A stretch of DNA of 64,000 nt from Stropharia rugosoannulata (Eukaryota > Basidiomycota > Agaricomycetes > Agaricales > Strophariaceae). The translations under genes were made by a program, and so were the position numbers. The notes beneath the pieces were generated by a model, which saw only the letters and a list, made by a program, of their open reading frames with translations, made no database searches and was not told where the DNA came from. Below, piece by piece: positions 10,511 through 22,349 of this stretch. The DNA is taken from contig JANCIK010000007.1 in the NCBI GenBank assembly GCA_028532985.1, forward strand, positions 3,472,001 to 3,536,000. Reading direction: 5' to 3'. Positions within the stretch are counted from its first letter, which is position 1; every line of letters starts with the position of its first letter.

Positions 10511-12780
10511 CCGTGATGCGTTATATCAAATCACACATTTCACGTTTCACGTTTGAACGTTGAACATTGAAACGTTGACACGTCACACAACTTCCTCTTC
10601 AACTCCTCAACTCCTCTTCATCCCCCCTTTGTTCTGGCTGCAGTTTCTACTTGACATATTGAATGTTTGATATTTTATTGGAGGTTGGGCATAGTATTGG
10701 GTTATCACAACATGTGAGCGCCTTTCATTAAAATCCAATCTCCCTTTGTGCAGGCAGCCTGCACCTGCTCCCATGCGGCGGTGGGGTGTGATCTCCCCTG
10801 TGTGCGGGGCAGACACAGCTTGGTCATATTTTTATTTTATTTTTTATTGGGCAGGCTGCATTCGCTCCTATGCGGCGGTGGCCGGACTGGAGCTTCTCAT
10901 CCTTGGGCAGCACCTGTGACTCTGGCGTCGCCGTCGTCAGTGAAAACGGCTCTTCGAATTTCTGGTACAACGCTCCGACGTTGCCTAGTCCACTGCAGCA
11001 GCGGTTCTCGACGAGCTCTGCAGATTTGTGTTCGAGCCACGCATCGAAGGTGTTGCAGGCATCAAGTGCCTCACGGACGTCACGCGCTTCTAGGACTTCT
11101 GATGTGCATGTGGATGGCCAGGGCTCGGACGCTCGAGGAGCAAGAACTCAGTGCCCCGCCGTCAGACTGGAGGCATAAGGCCTGTTTTGTGATACTGGTA
11201 TGACCCATGCCGTCCCTCACTGTAATTTACACTCACACTTTGTTTTACAGTTGAAACACATGGAGAACGTAACAGATGCGTTGAATACATGTCCCAAGAG
11301 GATGTATTTACTTCCCGGGAACGTCTTTGCTCCGCGCACACCTACTCCGTTGCCGTACTACCGTCCATGTAACACCATTCACAGCATGTTTGAATGCATA
11401 ATCAGCTGGGGTCGATGGTCCGCGGTGAGCGGCCCCTCGCCTGGAGGGCATACGTTGCATTCACGGGGAGACGCCGTGCGGCGGTGTGGTGTTGACACAT
11501 GTAAGTCATCCATCCCTTTTCCAATCTTTTTGTTTTGTTTTTGTTTTGTTTGTGTAAATGTTCACTACTGTGCGATCACACGCAGACGGAACCCATGTAC
11601 CACCCGCTCCGCATCCCGACACGACGTATCGACGTCCCGCAAACGCCTCCGCGCCCTTCATCCCTTTGGCGCCCTGAAAAACCGTTCAAAGCAAGTTAGA
11701 ATGTCTGTGCTGCCGGGATCGATACCCCGCGGCGAGCGGAAACTCGACTATACGGATGATAATCGAGTTATGCGGAGGCACGGTGCGTGAGCGCGGCGTC
11801 AATACACGTGAGTCCCATGTTTGTGGAATCTCTCCCAACCTCATGTCTCAATCAAGACACTTTAGAGGACATCACAGAACATTTTCAGACGATCTCATGT
11901 CGGGGTTGATGCTCCTCGCCGTCCTTGAAGCAGTGAATGACGTGGTCAGTCCTGGGTGCATTACTTGATTTTGCGCCGACCCCAGTGCCTGAGTTTTCCG
12001 ACCTTACCTTTACTGACTTCTGTAGATCATTTCCATGCCCTTCTATTGGTTGTCCACCCCGTTGCCACACTCGCTGCGCTACGTGGACGGTGGCACCTGC
12101 TACACCCAACATGGGTAGATGTACATCCCCACTAGCCCACTGCGGCCCAGTTCGCAGACAGCAGTTCGGGGCTTTGTGAGTCTGCACTATTGCGTGGATC
12201 AAGGTCTATAATTGGCAGGCGTATCAGGGACATGCAATGTATTACAGGATCTTCAATCTTTGCTATGTACCATCATCCGGTTCCGACGCAGGCCAGCCAT
12301 CTGCCTTACTCCGGACTCGCCCGATGGGGACACTGGTCTTGATTTGTTTCTTCACCGACTTGACCTTCACTGGCTTCTCTTACTCGTTCGGACTGTACTC
12401 GCCTCTCCCGATCTCCTCCGATTTTCAGACGGGTAGGTTTTCTGACAACTCCTTAGTATGTCCTCGTGCTTTGGTGTGCGCAATCCCTGGTCTTTCGCTA
12501 TTGCTCGCGGCTATATGCGCTTCTCAGGTGACTCTGGTTTTTAGGTGGGTATGCGGCAAGTTGTGCTGTGTCATACTTGACATATATCAGTATATTCTTT
12601 TTATTTCCAGGGACTCGACCGCTCCGACCGCTGATCTTTGTCTCCCGGCCCAGTGCCTCCAGAAACCCCTTCTCTCCCTCCACTCGCGCGCATTGGAGAA
12701 TTCTTCAGACGATCAGACCTCCGCTCGTTGACACTTACCTACTTTGCCCCACCACCTTGCTATGATATCGAGCCGCCCCT
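10511..12780. other. Gene-poor, repeat-like region
   Basis: No convincing gene. There are two similar 35-nt blocks (about 10750-10785 and 10855-10890, both with GCTCC.ATGCGGCGGTGG). A block near 11715-11740 containing CCCCGCGGCGAGCGG recurs near 52740, and approximately near 52330. Short segments such as TTTTCAGACG recur at 11881 and 12422. Open frames here lack codon bias and overlap on several frames. Confidence 0.5.
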
Positions 12781-14320
12781 GCAATGCTCTCCCAGAGTGC
12801 ATATAAGGACGAGCTGTTTTCTGTTGACTGCTTTGTCTGCGCCTGTACTCCAGTGTACGCCAGCTCCCCATCTTTTGCCCTCCCTCGCCACTACACCTGC
12901 TCTTTGTAGTACGTGAGGTCCGCATGCCTCGCCGTGCAAGTCTGATCATGTGGGTTGTGAGGTAAACCATGCTTGTCTCTTGTTCTCTCCAAGTTCTCTC
13001 ACCTCACTCCTGTATACTGTCCCTCGTCGGTGCTTATATTCTTTTTGTCCCCCTTTCCGATGTCGAATCGCTCCACCCTCCCGGGATGACTCATTCTCAA
13101 CACCATCCTGGTCTGTGACACTGCCTGGATGCGTATATGCACTCTCACATGTGCAAATAATTTTTTGGTGCTTGACATCTTTCCAACCTCGGTTGCTCTG
13201 TCTGTGCGCCCCGCCTTTGTGCTAGTACAACCACTGACTAGGTCCTTCCATCTCAGTTCTGGCACCCCCTTCTATCCTCTCACATGTGCGTACTGTCCGT
13301 TCTCTCTTCTCATGACAAGGTCTCCTCGCCTCTCACCTTCGTAGAATCGTACCATTGAGCCTCCCCACATCTGCCTGCCTAATTTTCCCCACCCTCTGGG
13401 CGCGACGCAAGTACTGCAACAACATGTTCTGTGATGATTCCGGGTGCGTATATACACTGTCTCCTGCATCAGTGCATCCCGGTCTGCGTTGTGCGTACTG
13501 GGAGTATAAATAGGGTCTTCCGTTGACTGCTTTGTATCCTCCTGTGTTCTGTTGCATGCCAGTCCTGTTCTTCGGCTCTCCCTCGTTACTGCTTCCGCTT
13601 CTTGTCAGACTGGCTGCTTTCTGGTATGCAGGTGTGTATGCGATCCCCCATGTAGCGCAGTGTCTGATGCTACATAGACTCTGATGTTCCGTGCTGGCCC
13701 CTCGTCCTCTCCCCTTGCGTTCGCATGCCGTCCCTCATCATGGTTTATCTTCTTCCTGTCCCCCATTTCCAATGTCAAGCCCGTCCGCCTTCCCTGCACG
13801 ATGCATCGTACAGCTGAGGCCAACCACATACCGTCGCGCCGTACTGGGAGTGTTTAAGCAGTCGACGCAATACTTCTTTATCTGGCGCTTTGTTTAGTGG
13901 TACCCCTTGTCGTGGTATCCGCCCCTTGGGCCACTCACTGTGCTTTCTGGACGGTCTCGTAGTCTGGGCTCTGTATGCGGTCCCAACATCTCGTATTCGG
14001 GCGTTGAGGTATATAGGTGTGCTGTGCAGATCTCCCATTATACTGCGTTGCGTCGCAGCAGCGGTACCGGTGGTCGCTCTCCCCTCTTCCCCTGTACTTG
14101 CGTTTGCTTTCCCTGGTCAGTATTCATTTGATCTGTCTCCATTTCTGATCTCGGCCCACCTTGCCCCGCTTCTTTAGCATGACCCAAGGACCCAAATACC
14201 TGCCCTGCAATGGTCACTGGGTGTGTATGTGCAGTGTCGCATGTGCTGGGCAAGCTAATCCCGCGCTGTGCCCAGTGCTAGAAGTATAAAACCGGTCTTT
14301 CATTGGTTCCCTTGCAATGT
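12780..14320 (+). repeat. Degenerate tandem repeat array, units about 0.35-0.45 kb
   Basis: Similar blocks recur. A TATA-like ATATAAG/GTATAAA box followed by a TGACTGCTTTGT-type segment lies near 12795, 13503 and 14284. A block around CCGATGTCG/CCAATGTCA recurs near 13050 and 13760. The plus strand is strongly pyrimidine-rich. Units have diverged by substitutions and indels, so boundaries are approximate. No protein-coding potential is evident. Confidence 0.5.
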
Positions 14321-14589
14321 CTGTTTCTGCGTATTGTTGTTCTCCAGTCCCACATGTTGGTTTTCCCCCCGTTGCTGCATGCGCTCCTCAGGCAGCCACC
14401 AGCTTTCTCGTACGTGCCTTCGTTGTGGGGTGTGTATGCTGTCTCAGCATGTTGTACAGCGTCGTACATCATGCAGGCGCGCCTGGCTTTCCCATTCACT
14501 CCTCTTAGCCATGTGTGCGCCCTGCCTATACTCTTGCCCTGGTCGCTGCGACTTGCCTCGGCAGCTCTGCCACACATACCACACTGGGC

Positions 14590-15034
14590 CGCCATCCCGG
14601 TGCCACGGTGCGGGGCGAGATGGTGGAGCAGCACACCGCGACGCGCTCGCCCCTGCCGTCCTTCAGCACCGCCGCCATGTCGCTCTCGCCCCCGCCCTCG
14701 GGCCCCGGGGTCGCGCGTGTACATCGCGGGCGCGGGGATCGGCTCGGACAGGTCGCTCCCGCGCAGCGCGCGTAGGTACTCTCCGTACTCGTCCGAGCCG
14801 CCGTCCCCGCTCGGCCGCCACAGCACGCCTAGTATGCCCTCCCAGGCAGCGTGCTCCCCGCCGTCCCCGCTCTCCACCTCATTGAGCGCCGCGCAGTCTG
14901 CTACCGCACACACCATGGAGCACTCCAACGGCTCCGCGGACAACCTCAGCATCGGCAATCCCTTCGTGGACGTCTCTTCTGCGTGGGGCACGAAAACCTT
15001 CCGTTCGGGCTCGAAATTTGTGGAAGGACTCTAA
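14590..15034 (+). pseudogene. GC-rich coding-like fragment, unidentified
   Basis: Composition shifts to strongly GC-rich. A plus-strand frame ends at 15034 with a typical serine-rich C-terminus (SPYSSEPPSPLGRH, then GSADNLSIGNPFVDVSSAWG). An adjacent frame upstream (about 14515-14775) has similar composition, as if one frameshift separates them. The minus strand also has a 237-codon ORF, probably a shadow. No domain is recognised. It may be the 3' exon of a gene whose 5' part has been replaced by the repeat array. Confidence 0.3.
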
Positions 15035-15909
15035 TCACCAGTGCTATCCTGTGTACTTTGTACTGTATCTTATCTAACTATCTCTCCCTGTCTTGGATAC
15101 TGATACTTGTTGCGTCTCCTGTTTATCCCTCTGCTCTGCCCTGCCATGTTTTCGTGCTACTTTTATTCATTGTGCGTGCATGTAACTAATGAATCGCATT
15201 GATACTGACACGTCAAGCTACTGCCCTTTCCCTCTAATCCCCGTTGGCGCGCGGTGCACTATCGGGCACCAGGTGGCCCCGCGCGAGCACTGCACAATAC
15301 ATTCATCATGCGCGTGCTGAAGATAAGACGACGGCGGGTGGGGTACACGCGGTGTGCTGCGATAGTATGTATGCGCGCGCACTATACATAGAGTGAGTGC
15401 ATTTCTACGCACTGCACTCCTGCTCATTTACGTGGTGCGTGCAGGGCGAGCCAATCACCGCTCGGCTTTTTTAAATAAATGCGCTGTGCCACACCGCCTC
15501 GAATCAATCGTTTTCACTTCCCCGTTCCAAGTCGAGTTCGAGGGGTCTGCTTTGGACAGTGGAAACCCTTCGCCCGCCCGCAGCTAGACGGGCTCCCGGT
15601 GATATTATGATAGTGCATGATGATAAAAGAAAATGGAGCTCTGGGGAACGACATAAAAGCAGGCGTATGGGTGCGTCTTGGTGCCACAGGTAGACTCAGT
15701 CAACTGGCCTCAGTCAAATGGTCAAGCTATGGCCTGCCTCTGCTACTGCCACTACCACCACTGCAACGCCGCAGTCGCAGTCGCGGTCGCGGTATGATAA
15801 TGCAGGGTATAGAGGTCACGGTATGGAGGCACAGCATAGAGGGCATGGTATGGTACTAAAGGACATGGAGGCCGCCCGCAGAACCTCTATTCCCACTCAT
15901 CCGCCTCGC

Positions 15910-15959
15910 GCTACCTAGCCTTGTATCCCGATTTTCCTCCTGATACAAGGCTGCGTAGC
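15910..15959. repeat. Hairpin-forming inverted repeat
   Basis: Perfect 11-nt arms AGCCTTGTATC (15917-15927) and GATACAAGGCT (15942-15952), extended by GCTAC and GTAGC beyond a 2-nt mismatch. The loop is 14 nt. It could fold in DNA or RNA; function unknown. Confidence 0.6.
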
Positions 15960-16059
15960 TTACTTGGGGTATGTGGGATTAGAGGGTCTGCACTGCTCCA
16001 GTCTGAGGCGTCAGTGCAGTGCAGTGCCAACAGTGTCAGTGTCAGGTTGGGCATGGGTA

Positions 16060-16390
16060 TTCAGATATCAGAGACTCCTCGGAGTGGTTTAGAATACGCC
16101 AGTGTGTCGTTCATTTGAAATTGCATTGACTTTGTTGTCCTCGAATACTATGCAATCATGATAACCTGCTGGTACCTAGAGCGCCAGGTCTGCGCTGCGT
16201 CACTCTAGCGCGGTACGCAGTGTACTGTGTATCAGTGGGTCTGGACGCTGGTGCAGGGACTCTCATTAGAGATTCCTCGGAGTAGTTTAGAATATGTCAT
16301 ATCATTCATAAACTAAACTGTGACTTACCTTCACTTCGTTGTTGTCCTCGACACCTACTATGAGAGTCTAGTATCCCGACTAGCACAAAA
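16060..16390 (+). repeat. Diverged tandem duplication
   Basis: A segment containing CTCCTCGGAGTGGTTTAGAA (about 16070) recurs about 200 nt later as TTCCTCGGAGTAGTTTAGAA (about 16270). Both copies are followed by TTGTTGTCCTCGA. Only short blocks remain alignable. Confidence 0.5.
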
Positions 16391-16872
16391 ATAGACAGAG
16401 GAGATTGTAGGAGGTGGGTCACAAGGCGCGCCATTGATTTGCTCATACTTGGATTTAGACCCACAGCCACCGTACAGCGGGGCTCGCTCGCAACTTATTA
16501 ATAGCCCTCCGCCGCGTGAGCCTGTGCCCACCTTATCTTCACCGCTGCCGATCCATAACTGAGTCTGTAATAAGTTTAACACAGGTAGTATATAGCATAT
16601 AAACTAGCATCGATTCAGACGGTTTTCAGTGGCAGATGTAGACGATCCACCAAGGCTTCGTCTCCCTCCGTTCTTTGTCAACCGTCTTTTCATTATACAT
16701 ATCTTATCACTCCACGGTACTCCGAGCCTGTCCATGCAGTACAGTCATGGTGTCCCTTCCGGGTGCCCAAGTAGGACTCGGGAAGAGCTAATCACATTCC
16801 TTCAATCTGTGTATATCGTGTGAGGTACGAATATGGAATGCAAGTCACTGTTTCTGCGCACTGCGCGCTCGG

Positions 16873-18790
16873 GTGGCACACAGAATGATCACTGCTTTCA
16901 ACTGGAAAGCTAGGCGCCAATTGGGGTATAGCCAAAATTCCTATTCAAATTACACAAGCAGCAGTCCAAGAGTATCATTCAAATCTAGAATGACCGAGAT
17001 ACTTAATCTATGTCAAGCAGACTCATTCAGTCCATTTGATATGGTCTTGGAGATCCTGGATGAGAGTAACACAGAATACAGCTCATATCAAGCATGGCTA
17101 TGCAAAGAAAGCAGCCAGAAGCTGCACAAAATTCTTGATACAATTGCAGGTAGTTCAAGCGGCCGGATTAAGTTAACTACATGGTTAACCGGCTCTGGAG
17201 TTGAAATAATCCGCGAGGTTATAAACGACGAGATGGATGTCGTACAGAAAGCTGAATACATACCTTCCATTGCATCAATAACCCCCGACTTCATTAAATC
17301 CTGGAGTATAAACAGTTACACCAACATTGCGCCACTTACGATGCAGATTTTAATGCGGGCATCCGAAACACCATTAGCGCACGAAAGAAATAAGCTAAAA
17401 AAAGCCAGATTCAGTGAGTACGGGCAGAGTAATGCTCACCTCAGAATACGAACTAACATTTCAACTTGTAAATAGCTTTGCAATGTTATTATCAAGCAAC
17501 TTGCATATCAACGATCATACAGGTCTTCTCGCTTTCAGGCTATTTTTGGACTCTTCCTTTGGACTACTGGCAGCGCACGGCAGACTATTGAGGCTGTCCA
17601 CCATTGTGGACTTTGCGTCAGCTATTCTTCGGTTATGAACGAGATCGCTGCTCTTGGTGAACATTGGATGAAACTTGCATTTGATGCAAGTAAAGAAGTG
17701 CGTATGTTTTGCCTAGGCTTCTTGAAGGCAAATCCATCCACTGATGAGCTTTTTCGTCTTGCAGATAAAATTCTGGTTGACTATGCAACACCGGTTTGCA
17801 GATCTTTTAATAGACGAACTTCGCCACTGGATTAATCGGACGACTTATCGGATGCCTCAGACTCTGAGAATGAGGCACCGACAGCACCTATACAACAGGT
17901 TCAAGATGCAGAACTTAGGCCCGGAAGTCCACCAGTGAATGACATCATGTACGAGAATACATGCATTCTTACTTGGGACCTTTTATATGTTGCCGAACTA
18001 ATACGTGCTATTTCTGATGGTGATATTGGACGTATCGAAAACTTTCTACCGCAACTAGCCATGATGTTCTGTGGAGCTGGAAGTAAGAACTACTGCAATG
18101 AAATTCTCCACTTTATTCTAGGCTTGAAACACATATGGACTACTGAATTTGCGTATGTCATTGTTATTGTTTCTTGTTCTGCTATTTACTGCTCTAGAAT
18201 TTTTAGAAATATCATGTGAGACAACCAACTTGTCAATCTGACTGGTCTACCCGGACACTGTATGGGAGTTGATCCGAATATTGAGCACATTATTGGTGAA
18301 CTCAAGGTATACATCTCTCAAACATAACAAATATAGCTACTCATAAACGCACAATCAGGATCTATTAATAGCCGAAGGTCTCGAGTCGACATGGGACCGT
18401 TTAGGCGACATTTCATCAGCAATTGACTATTTGAATGGCATAAAACGGCAAGTTTCTTCAGTAATGAAGCCTTCATACAAGAAAAAACGGCACACAGAGG
18501 TGGATACCGCACATCTTGAGTTGAAAGTAGCCGAAGCCGCAAGTAAAAATAGGCTACAAAAGTCTAATCCATCTCGTTCTGGGACTTCTAGGGCAATAGC
18601 AGTTGTTGATATCATTTTATCTGGAAAGCGAAAGCTCGAGTCTTCGACACTGGCAACATTCAACAAATGAGTCAAGAAGATGCAGGCAGGCAAAATGATG
18701 ATTGATGAAGTTGACGATCTTCCGGAAAACCAAATTACAATTACAGAAGCTGCAAACCTCAATAACTCTGAGACCGGCGATGTATGAAAT
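16873..18790 (+). pseudogene. DUF6589-type agaricomycete element gene, decayed
   Basis: Segments in order match, from memory of the family, DUF6589 proteins, which are multicopy and probably mobile in Agaricomycetes. The N-terminal block runs at 16980-17410 (MTEILNLCQADSFSPFDMVL, then DESNTEYSSYQAWL).  The IFGLFLWTTGSARQTIEA block lies at 17545-17600. A C-terminal block runs at 17935-18450 (ENFLPQLAMMFCGAGSKNY, NLTGLPGHC, EHIIGELK). The large central, presumably catalytic, region is missing: the frame jumps from FDASKE to ANPSTDELFRLADKIL within about 10 residues. A TGA replaces a codon in NIM-stop-DNQLVNLTG near 18217, another stop precedes SDDLSDASDSE, and later stops follow 18665. Remnant introns remain, for example around 18152-18207. 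It is not functional. Confidence 0.72.
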
Positions 18791-18887
18791 TGATATGGAA
18801 GTAAGTAGGTGTTACTTTCTTGGCACTATACTTCTACAAGGCTCAGTAGCAGAAATGGTTGATCTATCTAGGCTTGAAGTATTTAGA

Positions 18888-19320
18888 TTACGGGATTGAA
18901 GTATTTGTGGATTGGGTGAAAAGGTCTGACGATGATGTAAAGGATATTGTTGATGGTGTAAATGGAACTGTACTTCGCACTACAGTTCCAGGGCTAATGG
19001 TTGAATAAAACCGCGCAAGGACTTCTTGACGAATGCGCTCCTCTGTTGCTATGCGCTCAGCATCAAATGCGGAGTTTATGGAGTCTTGCTTCGCCGTCTT
19101 CTGTTTTGCTTCATCTACCAATCGCGTACTAGCCTTTGTTGACGTAACTTCGCTGTCATATGCATTGAATACTCTAATCAGCTCTTCTGCCCACTCGTCC
19201 TTCCAGTCGTTAGTCTGCCTGAGAGTGTCCACTAGCTGTGAAATGTTCTTGAGATCATCAGGGTGGATCTTTGATAGGTTTGTAATATCTTTGTCACTAA
19301 TTATGAAGTCCCGTGAGCGC
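18888..19320 (-). CDS. Hypothetical charged protein fragment
   Basis: A continuous minus-strand frame of about 140 residues beginning just inside the palindromic repeat at 19339-19390. It is charged and helix-rich (SRDFIISDKDITNLSKIHPD; DEWAEELIRVFNAYDSE; DAERIATEERIRQEVLARF), with a Ser/Thr-rich end. No family is recognised. The natural start is unclear: reading the repeat ATG (MAKLP) gives a different frame that stops after 18 codons. It may be a relic linked to the adjacent DUF6589 gene or the LTR element. Confidence 0.35.
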
Positions 19321-19338
19321 ACAGCACGGAGCTTGTCT

Positions 19339-19390
19339 CGGCAGCTTCGCCATTCCCAGGGGGGTTTCCCTGGGAATGGCGAAGCTGCCG
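19339..19390. repeat. Palindromic micro-repeat, copy 3 (near-perfect palindrome)
   Basis: Two perfect 23-nt arms around a 6-nt loop. Both ends carry the GGCAGCTT/AAGCTGCC side, unlike the other complete copies, which end in AAAAATTGG on one side. Each strand therefore contains ATGGCGAAGCTGCCG. Confidence 0.9.
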
Positions 19391-19472
19391 AATTTTGCAT
19401 CACCTGGATTTGCATGTGACTCAGTTAGAGTGTTGCATGAATTATGTCTCTCCCTTCTATATTGGAATACGT

Positions 19473-19958
19473 TGATACGCTCGTGCGTGCTATGGGCGCG
19501 GAAACCACACCACAAACACACACTGAAAGCGCTGAATGCGAGGGCGCTTCACACGGCTTCTAGCCAAACCCCAAAACAACTCACAATTGCGAGCCGGAAC
19601 GAGCTAAAAGCGAGACGAAAACGCGAGAGTGTAAGCTGCTACGACAGCTTCGAACCACTCTCGGACGCTGGACGCAGCGAGGACGCAACGGGGACGCTAA
19701 AATGAATGTAAACGAATGTGGGGGATCTATTCTCCTCCTTCTGTACTTATTACATGCTTTAAATACCGTATGTACCCTGTTACTCTACTGTAATAGTTCC
19801 TAAATGTTCCTATACTTATTGTTCCTGTAAAAGTGTGGCACGGAACGCTACGGCTCTGCGCAGCACGCGTTTTCCTCGAGGCGGGCGCTTAACGGGCGCT
19901 TAATCCGCAACATGCCGAAACGGCTGTTTCCGAGCACAGCGCGGCGCCGTGCTCATCA
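19473..19958 (-). repeat. 3' LTR of the gag-only element
   Basis: Direct repeat partner of 22350-22835. The first 240 bases are essentially identical between the two; most differences and small indels lie in the second half (about 19735-19870). Confidence 0.93.
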
Positions 19959-19968
19959 TCTCCTCCCA
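19959..19968 (-). promoter_or_regulatory. Polypurine tract
   Basis: On the minus strand the bases directly preceding the 3' LTR read GGGAGGAGA. This is the expected position and composition for the plus-strand primer of reverse transcription. Confidence 0.7.
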
Positions 19969-20335
19969 ACTTAGCTTCTGACTGTCCCCAGTCAGCCGTA
20001 AACAATACTTGACAGCTGTGGGAGTGTGCCAGTCTGCGAAGCGGACTCGTGAAGCGAGGGGGGGCGGTGTCAAGGTACTCGGGACGCAGACGGATTTCCA
20101 GACATCGAGAACGAATACTACAAGCCTGAGGTGCTCTGGCAAACTGCTGCAGATGAAGAAAATGCACAAAACCCAATTAAAAACGCTTTATCTTGAGCAT
20201 GACGTGTTCTAGACGCATAACACGAGCTGCGTGGCAAGGGAGACGACAGGAAGCGATGTGACCGAGTCCTAATCAATCTGGACTTGACTAGATCGAAGCA
20301 GGGTGCCTGAGGGAACTGCAAAGCCGATAGGAAAT

Positions 20336-22257
20336 CTACAGAAACGTGAGAGGCACAGAAGCCGACGCAAACGGTGCTGAGGTCGAGTACATGGCCTGGG
20401 GAACTCCGAGAGGCGCTAAGGAAATGCTAGTACCATGCGCAGCTGTTCTGGAATGCGGCAAGTGAGCGTGGGGCGCAACGCCGGTGCAATGGCGCTCTGG
20501 ACTGGTCTGAGAGATGCTGGAATCAAGTGGCGCATACTGAGTAGCACAAATGACCTGAGATCGCAAGCTGGCGAGCCTTGCTTCGATATCCGCAATCCTG
20601 GCGTCTGTGGCAACGAGATACTGTGCATCAGAGGACGAAGGCAACACAGAGGCGACTGCAGCACTTGAAACGACGGGAGGCGTCAAATATAGTGTGCTCA
20701 AACCATGAGGGTCGACTTTATCCGGTGTGCGGCGTGTCCTAGACGCGAGACACAAGCTGTGTGGCGAGGGCACCGACTGGAGACGTTGGGGGCCAACAAA
20801 AACCTGTTCTGACTCGACGAGCGCGCGGCTAGTTACGCAAAGCGACGGTTGCGAAGAGCGGGAGTCTCTAGACAATACGCGAGGCGCGACAGGGGACGTG
20901 AGCGGCGCTGGAGACGATACAGACACAGATAACGGCTGCACAACTTCTTGAGGCGCTGGGACAACACTGTGACGGTAAACAAGCGCTCTAGAGCGCGGCA
21001 AGTCAATCTGTGGCGTAACAACGGCGGCGGCGACTCCTGTATACTTCTGGGACATGCTGGACACATCTGGGGCTGATGTAAAGACGTTGACGAGCTGGGG
21101 ACGCAGACTGACGAGTTCTGCCTCGATCTCCGCAATGCGAGCGTCAATATCCGCGAGGTACTGCGCATTATGCGACGTAGCCGACGAGGGGACGAGGTTA
21201 CGAGTGGCGGCGGCGTTCACGACAGGAAGGGGAGGCAGAGCGAATGTACTCAACTGCTGGGGATGTCTTCTGTACCATTCGTCGAACTTATCCTTGAGAA
21301 CCCGACCTGGGGTGTCCTCTGGAACGTAAGCGCCGGTGGGGAGCACTACCTTGCTCTCTGCATTGCGAATAACTTTCCCTAAGCGTGCGTAGTCGTAAAC
21401 AGAGGCGCACTGACGAATAAAATGATTGTCTCCGCAGAACTTGCACTTCAGAACGCGAGCCTTTTTCCTGGGGCGAAGTTGCGATGTAGACGCTGGCTGG
21501 GACATGCTGGTGATCGCCTGAACGATTGTCTTTGCAAATGCCGCAAGCATTGCGCGAAATTCATCGAGATCGGCACAAGAACTCGAAGGCGACGACTGGG
21601 GTGGTAGAGGCGACGAGGGTGCGACTGAACTGATGCTGAAGCGCGCAAAACAAAGACGGCGGCGGCGTAGACATCTGAGACGGTGTGTGGCATGTCAGGG
21701 AAGTGATCTGGGCGCTTAAGCGTTAAACGCGTCGAGATCTTCGTCCAAAGCTCTGGCGAAAAGGCACGAGGGTAGATGCGCATCTGCTCGAGGTCGGATA
21801 GCCGTTGTTTCGCGATAAGGAGGTGCGAAATCTCCAGGAAACGTGCATGGTATGCAGAGAGGTCGTCTAGAGTGTGTATTCCTGTGCGCAAGCGCGTCTG
21901 GACCAAAGAATCGAGATCTGCAAAAGAAAACCTATAGTCGTCGCAGGCGGAGGGATACAGCTCGAAGACTGCGCACTTAAACTCTTCAAAAGTCGATTTA
22001 TTGTCCAAAAACTGAGGAAGTGACTCCCAGACATCAGCGGTGTCGATATCTACATAGCGGACGGCATAGCGCTTCTGCTGAGCGGTGGAGGCGATGCAAA
22101 ACGTGCTGAACAAGTACTCGAGGTCACCAAAGTAACGCTTGAGCTCTCGGGGCTTCGCTGTGTCGAAAGAGGGTGCGCAACGGTCTCCAAAGGCGGGCAT
22201 AAGATGGGACATGATGGAAAAAGAGTGTGGAGCAGGGAGGGAGTGTCGGAAAATCAA
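20336..22257 (-). pseudogene. Gag of the LTR element, frameshifted and internally duplicated
   Basis: The N-terminal two thirds of capsid lie in one frame (22257 to about 21630; DTADVWESLPQF, SFADLDSLVQTRL, LKRPDHFPDMPHTVSDVY). The rest continues in another frame (about 21640 to 20336) with a zinc knuckle, CKFCGDNHFIRQC. These features match basidiomycete Ty3/Gypsy Gag. A one-base-type frameshift separates the parts near 21625-21650. After the knuckle the protein repeats itself: YLADIDARIAEIEAELVSLR recurs about 540 nt later as YLVATDARIADIEARLASLR. A further repeat joins 20743 with 20216 at an offset of 527 nt. Gag normally packages element RNA into particles. This copy could make at most a truncated or frameshifted product. 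Confidence 0.82.
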
Positions 22258-22328
22258 ATGTAATTAATGTAAATAAAAATGCGAACTGGAGGAGACTTTG
22301 GCTGAAGTCCAGTGTATCGGAAGCAAAC

Positions 22329-22346
22329 CCCTCGCGGTGGGCTCCA
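22329..22346 (-). promoter_or_regulatory. Primer-binding site
   Basis: On the minus strand, 3 nt after the 5' LTR, the sequence begins TGGAGCCCACCGCGAGG. It is complementary to a tRNA 3' end finishing in ...GTGGGCTCCA. The particular tRNA cannot be named without a search. Confidence 0.75.
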
Positions 22347-22349
22347 ATA

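Larger units (their letters stand above)
15035..16872. other. Non-coding region with hairpin and local duplication
   Basis: No gene supported. It contains an alternating-purine tract near 15360-15400, a TATGG-rich patch (15830-15870), the hairpin at 15910-15959 and a duplicated segment at 16060-16390, listed separately. Confidence 0.45.

Noticed and set aside
14278..14991. 237-codon minus-strand ORF
   Set aside because: GC-rich shadow of plus-strand sequence with a more natural serine-rich C-terminal frame. Composition (Gly/Arg runs) is atypical.
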